DNA of 23,945 bases from Synergistes sp. (GTDB lineage Bacteria; Synergistota; Synergistia; Synergistales; Synergistaceae), in NCBI GenBank assembly GCA_016288355.1, contig JAEEYY010000133.1, forward strand, positions 1 through 23,945, given 5' to 3'. The notes under the pieces were generated by a model. That model made no database searches and was not told where the DNA came from. It was given only the letters and a program-made list of their open reading frames with translations. The translations under genes and the position numbers were made by a program. How positions within the stretch are numbered: position 1 is the first letter of the stretch; every line of letters begins with the position of its first letter. Shown in pieces: positions 1-7,164 of this stretch.

Positions 1-224
1 CCGCTTACGACCACCCCGTCAAGAAACTTCGAACGCCGCATTATATCCGAAAAGATATCCTCAAGCAAAAGCCCGGGTTCCGATAAAACAAGCGTGCTGT
101 TGTGGCACCACGGACAGCGGAAATTGCAGCCGCAGCAGAATATGACTGCCGATACCCTGCCGTCCCAGTCCAAAAAAGAGGCGGGAAGATACCCTCCCGC
201 CTTTATGCCCGACAGTCCGGACAT
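1..224 (-). CDS. nrdG: Anaerobic ribonucleoside-triphosphate reductase activating protein NrdG (N-terminal part, runs off window)
   Basis: Only the first 74 residues are in the window; the gene continues past base 1. The translation contains CNFRCPWCHN, a CX3CX2C radical-SAM cluster motif at Cys33, Cys37 and Cys40, followed by HNS as in NrdG proteins. Members of this family use a [4Fe-4S] cluster and S-adenosylmethionine to put the glycyl radical on NrdD. The ATG lies directly after the TAA of nrdD with no spacer and in the same frame, so translation is probably coupled; I see no strong ribosome binding site of its own. Position at the end of nrdR-nrdD-nrdG supports the assignment. Confidence 0.93.
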   Translation of the reverse strand, partial: MSGLSGIKAGGYLPASFLDWDGRVSAVIFCCGCNFRCPWCHNSTLVLSEPGLLLEDIFSDIMRRSKFLDGVVVS

Positions 225-2339
225 TTAGCTTTGCATCGTGACGGGACGGCGCGCCCGGTCCTTAAGTTCGCCGCGCTTGCCGGCGTTCCATGATGACGTG
301 CGCGTGAAGTAGCCGGTAACGCGGGTTATGCCGTCCACATCCTCCGAGCCGCAGAGCGAGCAGTGATCAAGAAGCCCGCGCTCGATGTGGTTGCATTCGT
401 TGCATATCGTGAATTCGGGGCTGAATGCCACCTGGGCGTTCTCCGAATATTTGAAGGTCTTGATGACGAATGAGGCAAGCGCCTGAGGATCGGGCTTGTG
501 CTCGCCCATCCATACGTGAGTGATGGCTCCGGCCTTTATCATCGGGTGAAGCTCTCCTTCGCGCATGACCTTGTCTATAGGATCCTGAACGAGCCCGTAG
601 TTGAGGTGCGTGCTGTTGGTGTAGTATATCTCGCCTGTCGCGAAATCGCCCTTTACGTAATTCTTCGCGGTATCCGGCCATGCCCGCATATCGAGCTTTG
701 CAAAGCGCAGCGCCGTGCTCTCGGCCGGCGTCTGCTCAAGCACGAACTTCAGGCCGAAGCGCTCTGAGAGCTGCTGGCACTTGAGATCCATATACTGAAT
801 CACCGCCCTGCCGAGCGTTGCCGCCTCTTCGCTTTCGTGGAGCTGGGCGCCGGTCATGGCCTGCACCATTTCGTTCAGGCCGAGTATGCCGATAAGATGG
901 CTCGCCTTGCGCATGCGGAGGTAGGGCTCGTCGTCATGCGAGACACAGAGCGCCGCAAGCGGCCCTCTCTCCCCGAGGTCAAGTATGTTCTTTATAAATG
1001 CGCGTTTCTGCAGATGCGCTTTTGCAGCAAGCTCCATCTCTTCATCTATTATGTCGAAGAGAAGGTCGTCGCTGCCCGCTGCGCGGTATGCGGCGCGCGG
1101 GAGGTTGAGAGTGACGTTCTGCAGCGCGCAGTAGCGCATCTTCCATGGATGCTTCGCCTCGTCCAGGTCCTCCGGCGTGAGCTCGAAAGAGAGACGGCAG
1201 CATTCGGAGAGCTTCGCCACTCCTCCGCGGTCGAATACATAATAGGTGTTTCCCTTTTCCGAGGAGAGGCGGCAGGCATGATCGAGGCATTCCTCCCAGC
1301 CCTCTTCCTTGAAGAAGTAATCGGTGATATGCAGCAGCGGCTTCGGGAAGAAGAAGGGCTGCCCGCGGCTGTCGCCCTTCATATAGACGTCAAAGAGGGC
1401 GCGCAGGAACATCTTTGATTCTTTCGCGTAATCCCCGTAGGTCTTGCCGGTGAATTTGCCGCCCGGTCCTATCGCGGGGACTTCACGGAAGTGGTTGGGG
1501 ATCTCGTAATAAAGGTTGACGTCGGTGAAGGCCACCTGGCCGCCGCGTCCCCCGGCCAGCTGGTTAAACTCAAAGATGAGCTGCTGAGCAAGCTGAAGAT
1601 ACTGGCCGTAATCCCAGCCCACAGTGTAAGGCGCAAAGAACATATTCACCGCGTCCCAGCCTATCGCTCCGGCAAAGTGGTTCTGCAGCACGGAAGTCAT
1701 TTTCAGCATATGGGCAAGAAGGACGTCGGCATGTTTGGCGGGGTTGGAAACGCTGGTTATCGAAGGTATATTAAGGCCGTAGCGGGCGACGTAGGCAACG
1801 CTCTGCCCGGAGCAGTAAGGACGGTTCACCATGCCGAGGTCGTGCAGATGGATGTCTCCGCTCAGATGGGCGTCCGCGACATCCTTCGAGAAGACTTTCG
1901 TCAGCGCATATTCCTTAAGCACCATCTCAGCTATCGAAAGATTTATAGATTCAGGATTATGGCTGGTATTGCTGTTTTCCTTGTTTTTATTGAACATCAT
2001 CGTTTCAAGGTCGTGGACCGGAAGGCCTATGCGCGAGTGATCCGCCAGCTTTGACGAGAGCCCGCGGCGGAAGAGCTTGACGTTCACCATCTCGCGTATC
2101 AGCGACGTCGTGACCTTCGTGCGGCCGTATTTCATAAGGTCCTCTTCGACCTCTATCGCGATGCTTCCTGCTGTCGCCGGATCGACTCCGGCCTCTATGA
2201 TCAAAGCGTCACGGATTCTGCCGGCATCCCAGGGAGAACGCTCTTCCTGTGCCAGAGCGTCGACCATAAGGGCCAGATCCGTAGATTCGCCGTTGTTTTT
2301 AAATAACTGTTCCTGCTTCCCGATAAGATCCTCAGACAT
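225..2339 (-). CDS. nrdD: Anaerobic (class III) ribonucleoside-triphosphate reductase NrdD
   Basis: Reduces ribonucleoside triphosphates to deoxyribonucleotides by a glycyl-radical mechanism under anoxia. The 704-residue product has a degenerate ATP-cone-like segment (about residues 20-100), the barrel with RPYCSGQS, a C-terminal zinc site formed by Cys646, Cys649, Cys660 and Cys663, and the glycyl-radical loop RVTGYF with Gly676, followed by WNAGKRGELKDR. I chose ATG at 2339 because AAGGAGG lies 9 bases upstream; an in-frame ATG at 2360 lacks a good site. The start overlaps the end of nrdR by 8 bases, so the ribosome binding site lies inside nrdR. The activase gene nrdG follows immediately. 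The operon is probably repressed by NrdR through the boxes upstream of nrdR. Confidence 0.97.
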   Translation of the reverse strand: MSEDLIGKQEQLFKNNGESTDLALMVDALAQEERSPWDAGRIRDALIIEAGVDPATAGSIAIEVEEDLMKYGRTKVTTSLIREMVNVKLFRRGLSSKLADHSRIGLPVHDLETMMFNKNKENSNTSHNPESINLSIAEMVLKEYALTKVFSKDVADAHLSGDIHLHDLGMVNRPYCSGQSVAYVARYGLNIPSITSVSNPAKHADVLLAHMLKMTSVLQNHFAGAIGWDAVNMFFAPYTVGWDYGQYLQLAQQLIFEFNQLAGGRGGQVAFTDVNLYYEIPNHFREVPAIGPGGKFTGKTYGDYAKESKMFLRALFDVYMKGDSRGQPFFFPKPLLHITDYFFKEEGWEECLDHACRLSSEKGNTYYVFDRGGVAKLSECCRLSFELTPEDLDEAKHPWKMRYCALQNVTLNLPRAAYRAAGSDDLLFDIIDEEMELAAKAHLQKRAFIKNILDLGERGPLAALCVSHDDEPYLRMRKASHLIGILGLNEMVQAMTGAQLHESEEAATLGRAVIQYMDLKCQQLSERFGLKFVLEQTPAESTALRFAKLDMRAWPDTAKNYVKGDFATGEIYYTNSTHLNYGLVQDPIDKVMREGELHPMIKAGAITHVWMGEHKPDPQALASFVIKTFKYSENAQVAFSPEFTICNECNHIERGLLDHCSLCGSEDVDGITRVTGYFTRTSSWNAGKRGELKDRARRPVTMQS

Positions 2340-2808
2340 TGCGGTGTGCCTCCTTGTCATCTAAAAGCCGTGCTATTTCCTGGGTAAAGCTTGATACATC
2401 AGTAAATTCCTTATATACAGATGCAAATCTTACATAGGCTACTTTATTGATTCCTCTGAGTTCTCCGGCAGCCATCTCTCCTATGACGGCGGTCGGGACC
2501 TCTCCCTGCCCCGTGCAGCGGACGCGCTCTTCTATGCGGTCTGCGGCTTCTTCGAGGGTCTCAAGCGGTACCGGCAGCTTTTCGCATGCATGCTGGAGAC
2601 CTCTTATCAGTTTTGCCCTGTCGAAAGCCTCGCGTCTCCCGTCTTTTTTGATCACCCAGAGGTAACCCTTCTCCTCAAGACGTTCATAAGTGGTGAACCG
2701 CGCCGCGCATTCCGGACATTCGCGCCTTCTTCTGTTGACACGCCCCTCGTCGGAGCTGCGTGTTTCTATTACTCTTGTTTCAGGTGCGCCGCAAATGGGG
2801 CATTTCAT
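2332..2808 (-). CDS. nrdR: Transcriptional repressor NrdR
   Basis: NrdR represses ribonucleotide reductase genes according to the ATP/dATP state. The protein starts MKCPICG and carries a zinc ribbon with Cys3, Cys6, Cys31 and Cys34, RVIETR, the basic NRRRRECPEC segment, and an ATP-cone from about residue 47 to 135. Length (158 residues) fits the family, usually about 150. I chose the ATG at 2808 because the family begins MKCP; an in-frame ATG at 2829 would add seven residues and cannot be excluded. GGAGG and AGGG lie upstream of 2808. It is the first gene of nrdR-nrdD-nrdG and overlaps nrdD by 8 bases, so it most likely controls its own operon. Confidence 0.96.
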   Translation of the reverse strand: MKCPICGAPETRVIETRSSDEGRVNRRRRECPECAARFTTYERLEEKGYLWVIKKDGRREAFDRAKLIRGLQHACEKLPVPLETLEEAADRIEERVRCTGQGEVPTAVIGEMAAGELRGINKVAYVRFASVYKEFTDVSSFTQEIARLLDDKEAHRNV

Positions 2809-2829
2809 ATCCTGTACCCTGTCCTCCAT

Positions 2830-2845
2830 CCGCTACATATACCGT
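2830..2845. promoter_or_regulatory. NrdR box 2 (degenerate)
   Basis: CCGCTACATATACCGT matches box 1 at 11 of 16 positions, including the central ATATA. Its centre is 31 bp from the centre of box 1 (15 bp between the boxes), the spacing of about three helical turns usual for NrdR box pairs. It lies just after the predicted transcription start. Confidence 0.7.
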
Positions 2846-2854
2846 AGCCAGCAG

Positions 2855-2883
2855 ATTATAACACTATATATAGTGTTACGGAA
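2855..2883 (-). promoter_or_regulatory. Promoter of nrdR-nrdD-nrdG
   Basis: A perfect -10 hexamer TATAAT (2855-2860) is separated by 17 bases from a weak -35, TTCCGT (2878-2883). A run of A and T tracts lies just upstream of the -35 (about 2886-2920) and could act as an UP element. The expected transcription start is near 2848. The spacer is filled by an NrdR box, which fits repression by promoter occlusion. Confidence 0.75.
2861..2876. promoter_or_regulatory. NrdR box 1 (near-perfect palindrome)
   Basis: ACACTATATATAGTGT is a 16-bp perfect palindrome that matches the published NrdR box consensus (ACACwATATATwGTGT). It sits between the -35 and -10 elements of the nrdR promoter. Confidence 0.9.
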
Positions 2884-2988
2884 GGGCTTTTTTCAAAATT
2901 TCATAAAAAATTTCAAAAAATGTATGAACATATGCGGAAAACAGCACGGCATGCGGCAGGCACAGGCGCTTCAGCGAAATGCCGGCGT

Positions 2989-3016
2989 TTGACGCAGCGG
3001 TATATTTTAGTATATC
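2989..3016 (+). promoter_or_regulatory. Promoter of etfB-etfA-FAD oxidase operon
   Basis: TTGACG (2989-2994), a 16-base spacer and TATATC (3011-3016) precede etfB. The -10 overlaps an inverted repeat listed separately. The rest of the 2884-2988 gap is AT-rich then GC-rich and holds no gene that I can support. Confidence 0.6.
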
Positions 3017-3036
3017 ATCACTATTTGCTGATATAC
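3010..3036. promoter_or_regulatory. Inverted repeat over the etfB -10 region, candidate operator
   Basis: GTATATCA (3010-3017) and its exact complement TGATATAC (3029-3036) flank an 11-base gap. A further GTATAT half-site lies at 3000-3005, ten bases before the first arm. The arms cover the -10 and the likely transcription start, a repressor-like position. The binding protein is unknown; a lactate- or 2-hydroxy-acid-responsive regulator is only an inference from the operon content. Confidence 0.5.
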
Positions 3037-3066
3037 ATTTTCCTCGTACAGAAGGAGGAAGGAACT

Positions 3067-3885
3067 TTGAGAATAGCTGTGCTTGTCAAACAGGTGCCTG
3101 CCGTGGACACGGTCAAGATAGACGAAAAGACCGGCACTATGATAAGAGACGGGGTCGAAGCCGAGCTCAACCCGCTGGATCTGCATGCTGTAGAGGCCGC
3201 GGTCAGGATAAGGGAATCAAGAAAAGATGCGTCGATAACGGCGATCAGCATGGGGCCGCCGTACGCGCAGAAGGCTGTCCGCTATGCGATAGCAATGGGA
3301 GCGGACGACGGAGTGCTGCTCTCCGACAGAAAGTTCGGCGGCGCAGATACGCTTGCCACAGCACGCACTCTTGCCAGGGCGATAAAGAAAACCGGGCCTT
3401 TCGATCTTATCTTTGCCGGAGAGCGCGCCACCGACGGCGAAACAGGACAGGTAGGGCCGGCCTGCGCCGAGATACTCGGAGTTAGCGTGCTTTCCTATGT
3501 GAGCGCTATAGAAGCGATCACGGAGAACGAGATACGCGTCGTACGCTCGATAGAAGGCGGACATGAAACAGTCGACGCAAAGCTTCCTGCTATGGTCATT
3601 CCCGTAAAGGAGATGAACATCCCGCGTCTCTGCACGCTTTCCGGCAAGCTGCGCGCAAAAAAGGCCGATGTGAAAATAATGACGGCGGAAGACATCTGCA
3701 TGGCGGCCGATGAGACAGGCCTTACCGGTTCCGCTACCCAGGTGATAAACGTCACATATCCTAAGGTGACGCGTTCCGGGCGCAGGGTGATAGCTGCCGA
3801 AGGCCTCAGCGCCGCGGTAAGCGAAGTCATGAAGCTGCTTGAAGAGAAAAACTGTCTGGAAGAAAGCGGAGGGAATGTGAAATGA
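3067..3885 (+). CDS. etfB: Electron transfer flavoprotein subunit beta
   Basis: Beta subunit of the Etf heterodimer that passes electrons between flavoprotein dehydrogenases and other carriers. The start is TTG at 3067, with AAGGAGG 8 bases upstream; the first residues RIAVLVKQVP are the classic EtfB N-terminus. GADTLATARTLA (about residues 92-103) and ATDGETGQVGP (121-131) resemble the nucleotide-binding loop of the bifurcating type, where DGDTAQVGP is usual, more than the AMP-binding form of respiratory Etf. Length is 272 residues. It overlaps etfA by four bases (ATGA). The inferred role is to couple the downstream FAD oxidase to NAD and ferredoxin; that type assignment is less certain than the family. 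Confidence 0.95.
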   Translation: MRIAVLVKQVPAVDTVKIDEKTGTMIRDGVEAELNPLDLHAVEAAVRIRESRKDASITAISMGPPYAQKAVRYAIAMGADDGVLLSDRKFGGADTLATARTLARAIKKTGPFDLIFAGERATDGETGQVGPACAEILGVSVLSYVSAIEAITENEIRVVRSIEGGHETVDAKLPAMVIPVKEMNIPRLCTLSGKLRAKKADVKIMTAEDICMAADETGLTGSATQVINVTYPKVTRSGRRVIAAEGLSAAVSEVMKLLEEKNCLEESGGNVK

Positions 3886-4880
3886 GCGCCGAAGTATGGA
3901 CATTGGCTGAAGTACGCGGCGGAAAGATACACCCTGTATCACGCGAACTTCTTGCCTGGGGAAAGGAGCTTGCCGATGCTCTCGGGGCGCCTCTTGCAAG
4001 CGTGGTGATCGGAAGCCGTATAAAGGAGCAGGCCGCTTCGCTTGCGGCCTACGGGGCCGATAAGGTCTATGTGGTCGATTCTCCTGAATTTGAAAACTTC
4101 CGCGCCGACATCGCGGTATCCGCTCTTGCCGAGATAACAGACAAATACCGTCCCTCTATCCTTATAGCGTCGGCGACAACACAGGGGCGCACGGCGATGC
4201 CTATGCTCAGCGCGCGCCTCGGCTGCGGACTGACGGCAGACTGCACGGAGCTGTCCATCGACAGCGAAACGAAGCGTCTTGTCCAGACGCGCCCGGCCAT
4301 CGGCGGCAACGTAATGGCCGATATAAAGACCAAGGGACGCGATCCGCAGATGTGCACCGTACGTCCGAAATCAAAGCGCCCGCTTGCGGCGGATAACTCC
4401 CGCAAATGCGAAGTTGTCGAATTCAGACCGGTCAGAGAGAAACTTGCCTCCCTTCTCGAATTCATAAAGTTTGAGCCGGAAAAGAGCGTAGGCCTGCCGC
4501 TGCAGGAGGCTGAGATAATCGTATCCGGCGGCAAGGGAATGAAAAACGCGAAGAACTTCCTGCGCCTTGAGGAACTGGCGAGGCTTCTCGGCGGCACAGT
4601 AGGCGCGTCCCGCGTCGCCGTGGATCTCGGCTGGGCGCCCTATTCCGCTCAGGTGGGACTTTCCGGTAAATCCGTTACGCCGCGCGTTTACATCGCGTTC
4701 GGCATCTCCGGCGCGGTGCAGCATATAGCCGGAATGAGCGGCGCCGAGACCATAATCGCCGTAAACCAGGATCCGGAAGCGCCGATATTCCGCGTCGCAG
4801 ACCTTGCCGTCCAGGGAGACGCGATGGAGATACTGGAAGCACTGATAGAAGCGGTGAAAAAATATAAGGGTGTCAGATAA
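3882..4880 (+). CDS. etfA: Electron transfer flavoprotein subunit alpha
   Basis: Alpha subunit of Etf, 332 residues. The N-terminal domain (1 to about 195) is followed by the C-terminal FAD-binding domain, with GASRVAVDLGWAPYSAQVG from about residue 241, AFGISGAVQHIAGM at 272-285, and NQDPEAPIFRVADLAVQGD near the end, all hallmark EtfA sequences. GGAGGG precedes the ATG at a normal distance, and the start overlaps the etfB stop by four bases. The stop overlaps the start of the next gene by one base (TAATG), so the three proteins are likely made in fixed proportion. No ferredoxin-like cluster domain is fused to it. Confidence 0.97.
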   Translation: MSAEVWTLAEVRGGKIHPVSRELLAWGKELADALGAPLASVVIGSRIKEQAASLAAYGADKVYVVDSPEFENFRADIAVSALAEITDKYRPSILIASATTQGRTAMPMLSARLGCGLTADCTELSIDSETKRLVQTRPAIGGNVMADIKTKGRDPQMCTVRPKSKRPLAADNSRKCEVVEFRPVREKLASLLEFIKFEPEKSVGLPLQEAEIIVSGGKGMKNAKNFLRLEELARLLGGTVGASRVAVDLGWAPYSAQVGLSGKSVTPRVYIAFGISGAVQHIAGMSGAETIIAVNQDPEAPIFRVADLAVQGDAMEILEALIEAVKKYKGVR

Positions 4881-6310
4881 TGTACGGATACGGTACACTG
4901 ACAAAAGAGATAATAGAAGAACTCATTTCGGCAACCGGGAAAAACGCCGTAATAGCGGATAACAACGAAGCTCTGGAGAACTACGCCTACGACCAGGCGG
5001 GCCGCATATGGGGAGAAAACATGCCCGATGTCGTCGTAAAGCCGAAAGACACGGAGCAGGTATCGGCCGTCATGAAGATAGCATCAAAATACCGTATCCC
5101 GGTGACCCCGCGCGGCGCGGGAAGCGGGCTGAACGGAGGAGCCGTGCCTCTTGCCGGAGGCATAGTGCTGTCGCTTGAGCGCATGAACCATATCCTCGAA
5201 ATAGACAGGATAAACCGCGTTGCCGTAGTTGAGCCGGGAGTCATAACGAATGACCTTTGCCGCGCGGCGGCCGCGGAAGGCTTTCTCTACGCCGGCTACC
5301 CGATGAGCACCGAGACCAGCTTTATAGGAGGCAATTTCGCGACGAATGCCGGAGGCGGAAAGGTCGTGCGTTACGGCAACACCAGGCGTCATATCCTGGG
5401 AGCCGAAGTCGTGCTTCCTTCCGGCGAAGTGCTGAACCTGGGAGGGCGCTTCCGCAAGGACAGCTGGGGCTACAGCCTGCTCAATCTGCTTATCGGAAGC
5501 GAAGGAACTCTTGCGATCGCTACGAAGCTGACAGTCAACCTTGAACCCAAGCCTGGAAAGATAGTCAACCTGCTTGCATGCTATCCTGATATAGAAAAAC
5601 TGGTAGAGAGCGTATCAAAGGTGATAGGTTCCGGACGGCGCATAATCTCCTGCGAATTCATGGACAGGAACCTCGTGAAATACACGACGGAATATCTTGG
5701 CTGCACTCTGCCGGAGCAGGAAAGAAGCGAGGGCTATCTCCTGATTCAGGTGGAGGAAGATACCGAAGAGCAGCTGGAGGACAGCTATGAGATCGTAGGC
5801 AATATATGCCTCGAAGCAGGCGCATTTGAGGTATTCGTAGCCGAGAGCCGCACAGATTCGGCCGCGATGTGGAACGTGCGTCAGAACGGCCTTGAGGGGA
5901 TGCGCGCCCGCGACCCGTACGCCTGCGCTTCAGGAGATCTTATGGTCCCACTTTCCGAGGTCCCCGAGATGCTCAGACGCATAAAAAGAATCAGCAGGGA
6001 ATGGAATGTGGAGATAGGCATAATATCCCATATCGGCGACGGCAACCTGCATCCGATACCGCTTAAGCCCGAAGGAATGACGCCGGAGCGCTGGGGCGTA
6101 TACGCGGAAGAGTTCTTTGCCGTCCTTATCAACGAGGCGATATCGCTAGGAGGCGTCGGAAGCGGCGAACACGGAGTGGGATATATCAAGCGCAAGGTGC
6201 TGGCTGAAAGCAAAAAACCTGCCGAGCTTGAGATCATGAACGGGATAAAGAAGTCGTTTGACCCGCTGAATATCCTTAACCCCGGCAAGATGTTCTTCCC
6301 GCTGCCGTAA
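4880..6310 (+). CDS. FAD-linked oxidase of GlcD/lactate dehydrogenase type
   Basis: A 476-residue protein of the FAD_binding_4 plus FAD-oxidase C-terminal family, which oxidises 2-hydroxy acids such as glycolate or D-lactate. The FAD pyrophosphate loop is PRGAGSGLNGGAVP (about 77-90). Further motifs are PMSTETSFIGGNFATNAGG and, near the C-terminus, SHIGDGNLHP and GSGEHGVGYIKR. It has no cysteine cluster domain and no GlcE or GlcF partner nearby. The gene order EtfB-EtfA-oxidase equals that of lctBCD of Acetobacterium, the electron-confurcating lactate dehydrogenase, so lactate is my preferred substrate; glycolate or another hydroxy acid remains possible. The start overlaps the etfA stop by one base, with AAGG upstream. 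Confidence 0.93.
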   Translation: MYGYGTLTKEIIEELISATGKNAVIADNNEALENYAYDQAGRIWGENMPDVVVKPKDTEQVSAVMKIASKYRIPVTPRGAGSGLNGGAVPLAGGIVLSLERMNHILEIDRINRVAVVEPGVITNDLCRAAAAEGFLYAGYPMSTETSFIGGNFATNAGGGKVVRYGNTRRHILGAEVVLPSGEVLNLGGRFRKDSWGYSLLNLLIGSEGTLAIATKLTVNLEPKPGKIVNLLACYPDIEKLVESVSKVIGSGRRIISCEFMDRNLVKYTTEYLGCTLPEQERSEGYLLIQVEEDTEEQLEDSYEIVGNICLEAGAFEVFVAESRTDSAAMWNVRQNGLEGMRARDPYACASGDLMVPLSEVPEMLRRIKRISREWNVEIGIISHIGDGNLHPIPLKPEGMTPERWGVYAEEFFAVLINEAISLGGVGSGEHGVGYIKRKVLAESKKPAELEIMNGIKKSFDPLNILNPGKMFFPLP

Positions 6311-6372
6311 AGGAGCCGCCGTTTTTCCGGCTGATAAATCAGCCATACGTTTTTTAAAACAGAACGCAGTAC

Positions 6373-6413
6373 AACGCGGACGCGCCCCCCGAAAGAAGCG
6401 CGTCCGCGTTTTT
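6373..6413 (+). terminator. Rho-independent terminator of the etf operon
   Basis: A perfect 13-bp stem, AACGCGGACGCGC (6373-6385) with GCGCGTCCGCGTT (6398-6410), and a 12-base loop, ends in a T run. It lies between the convergent etf operon and rsmE. The complementary strand lacks a good T run, so it probably serves mainly the plus strand. Confidence 0.85.
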
Positions 6414-6435
6414 GTCCAAACAAAACAGCTGTGTT

Positions 6436-7164
6436 TTACAAAGCACCTAAAATATGCAGCGCGGCGCATCCCGCCGCTACCGCGGTGCTTGCTCTCATTA
6501 TGCGGCTTCCGAGCGTTACTGGGATGAAACCGTTTCGCAGCAGCGCTTCGGTCTCTTCCGGGGACCAGTCCCCTTCCGGTCCTATCGCAAGCACAGTTTG
6601 TTCTGCGATCTCTATCTCGCGCAGATTGCGCGCGTTTTGATCCAGCATCGCGGCAAGCCGCTGGGGCGGCAGATCGCGGAACGGAAGATCAAAGAAGCGC
6701 ACAGGCCCGTGGAGAACAGGGGGAGATGCCGCGCCGGACTGCTTAGTGGCTTCGTCAAGTATCCTCTCCCACCGCAGCATCTTATCGGCCAGCCGGCTGC
6801 CCTCGTAGCGCGGCACGCTTCTTTCGCATGCCAGAAGATGTATACCGGCTGCGCCGGTCTCTGCGCAGAAGCGCAGCGCGTCGTCCATCTGATCGTTCTT
6901 CAGCACTCCGAGAAGCAGCTCGATGCGCGGCCGCGCCTCCTTTTCCCTGTATCTTGCAAGCTCTTTTGCCGTTACTTCGTTTCCGCGGCACTCAAGGCGC
7001 AGCGTTATCTTTTCTCCGTTCAGCAGCCCCTCCGCGACAGAGCCCGTGTAACATCTGCGGACATGTATAAGATGATGCGCCTCATCCTCTCCGAGATGCC
7101 ATACATCACCGTCAAAGAGGCAGTTCTCAAGCCTCAGTCTTGGCAGCGACACCCCACCATTCAC
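6436..7164 (-). CDS. rsmE: 16S rRNA (uracil(1498)-N(3))-methyltransferase RsmE
   Basis: SPOUT-fold enzyme that methylates U1498 of 16S rRNA. The 242-residue protein has an N-terminal PUA-like domain with GEDEAHHLIHVRR, then ERSVPRYEG, ERILDEATKQSG and the knot motifs LAIGPEGDWSPEE and LGSRIMRASTA. The last normally reads LGxRILRTETA, so the usual Glu is replaced by Ser. It overlaps the end of prmA by 38 bases with the ATG at 7164; a GTG at 7152 in the same frame has AAGGTG at a better distance and may be the true start. The prmA-rsmE pairing is common in many bacteria and supports the call. Confidence 0.95.
   Translation of the reverse strand: MNGGVSLPRLRLENCLFDGDVWHLGEDEAHHLIHVRRCYTGSVAEGLLNGEKITLRLECRGNEVTAKELARYREKEARPRIELLLGVLKNDQMDDALRFCAETGAAGIHLLACERSVPRYEGSRLADKMLRWERILDEATKQSGAASPPVLHGPVRFFDLPFRDLPPQRLAAMLDQNARNLREIEIAEQTVLAIGPEGDWSPEETEALLRNGFIPVTLGSRIMRASTAVAAGCAALHILGAL

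Noticed and set aside
837..1418. 193-residue open frame on the plus strand
   Set aside because: It lies wholly antisense to nrdD, has no recognisable motif, and arises from the high GC content and codon bias of nrdD.
3217..3999. 260-residue open frame on the minus strand
   Set aside because: Antisense to etfB and the start of etfA, both certain genes; composition looks like a shadow (rich in Arg, His and Cys).
6329..6344. Hairpin GGCTGA/TCAGCC followed by six T after the FAD oxidase
   Set aside because: The stem is only 6 bp and five bases separate it from the T run; the stronger terminator lies at 6373-6413. It may assist but I do not list it.
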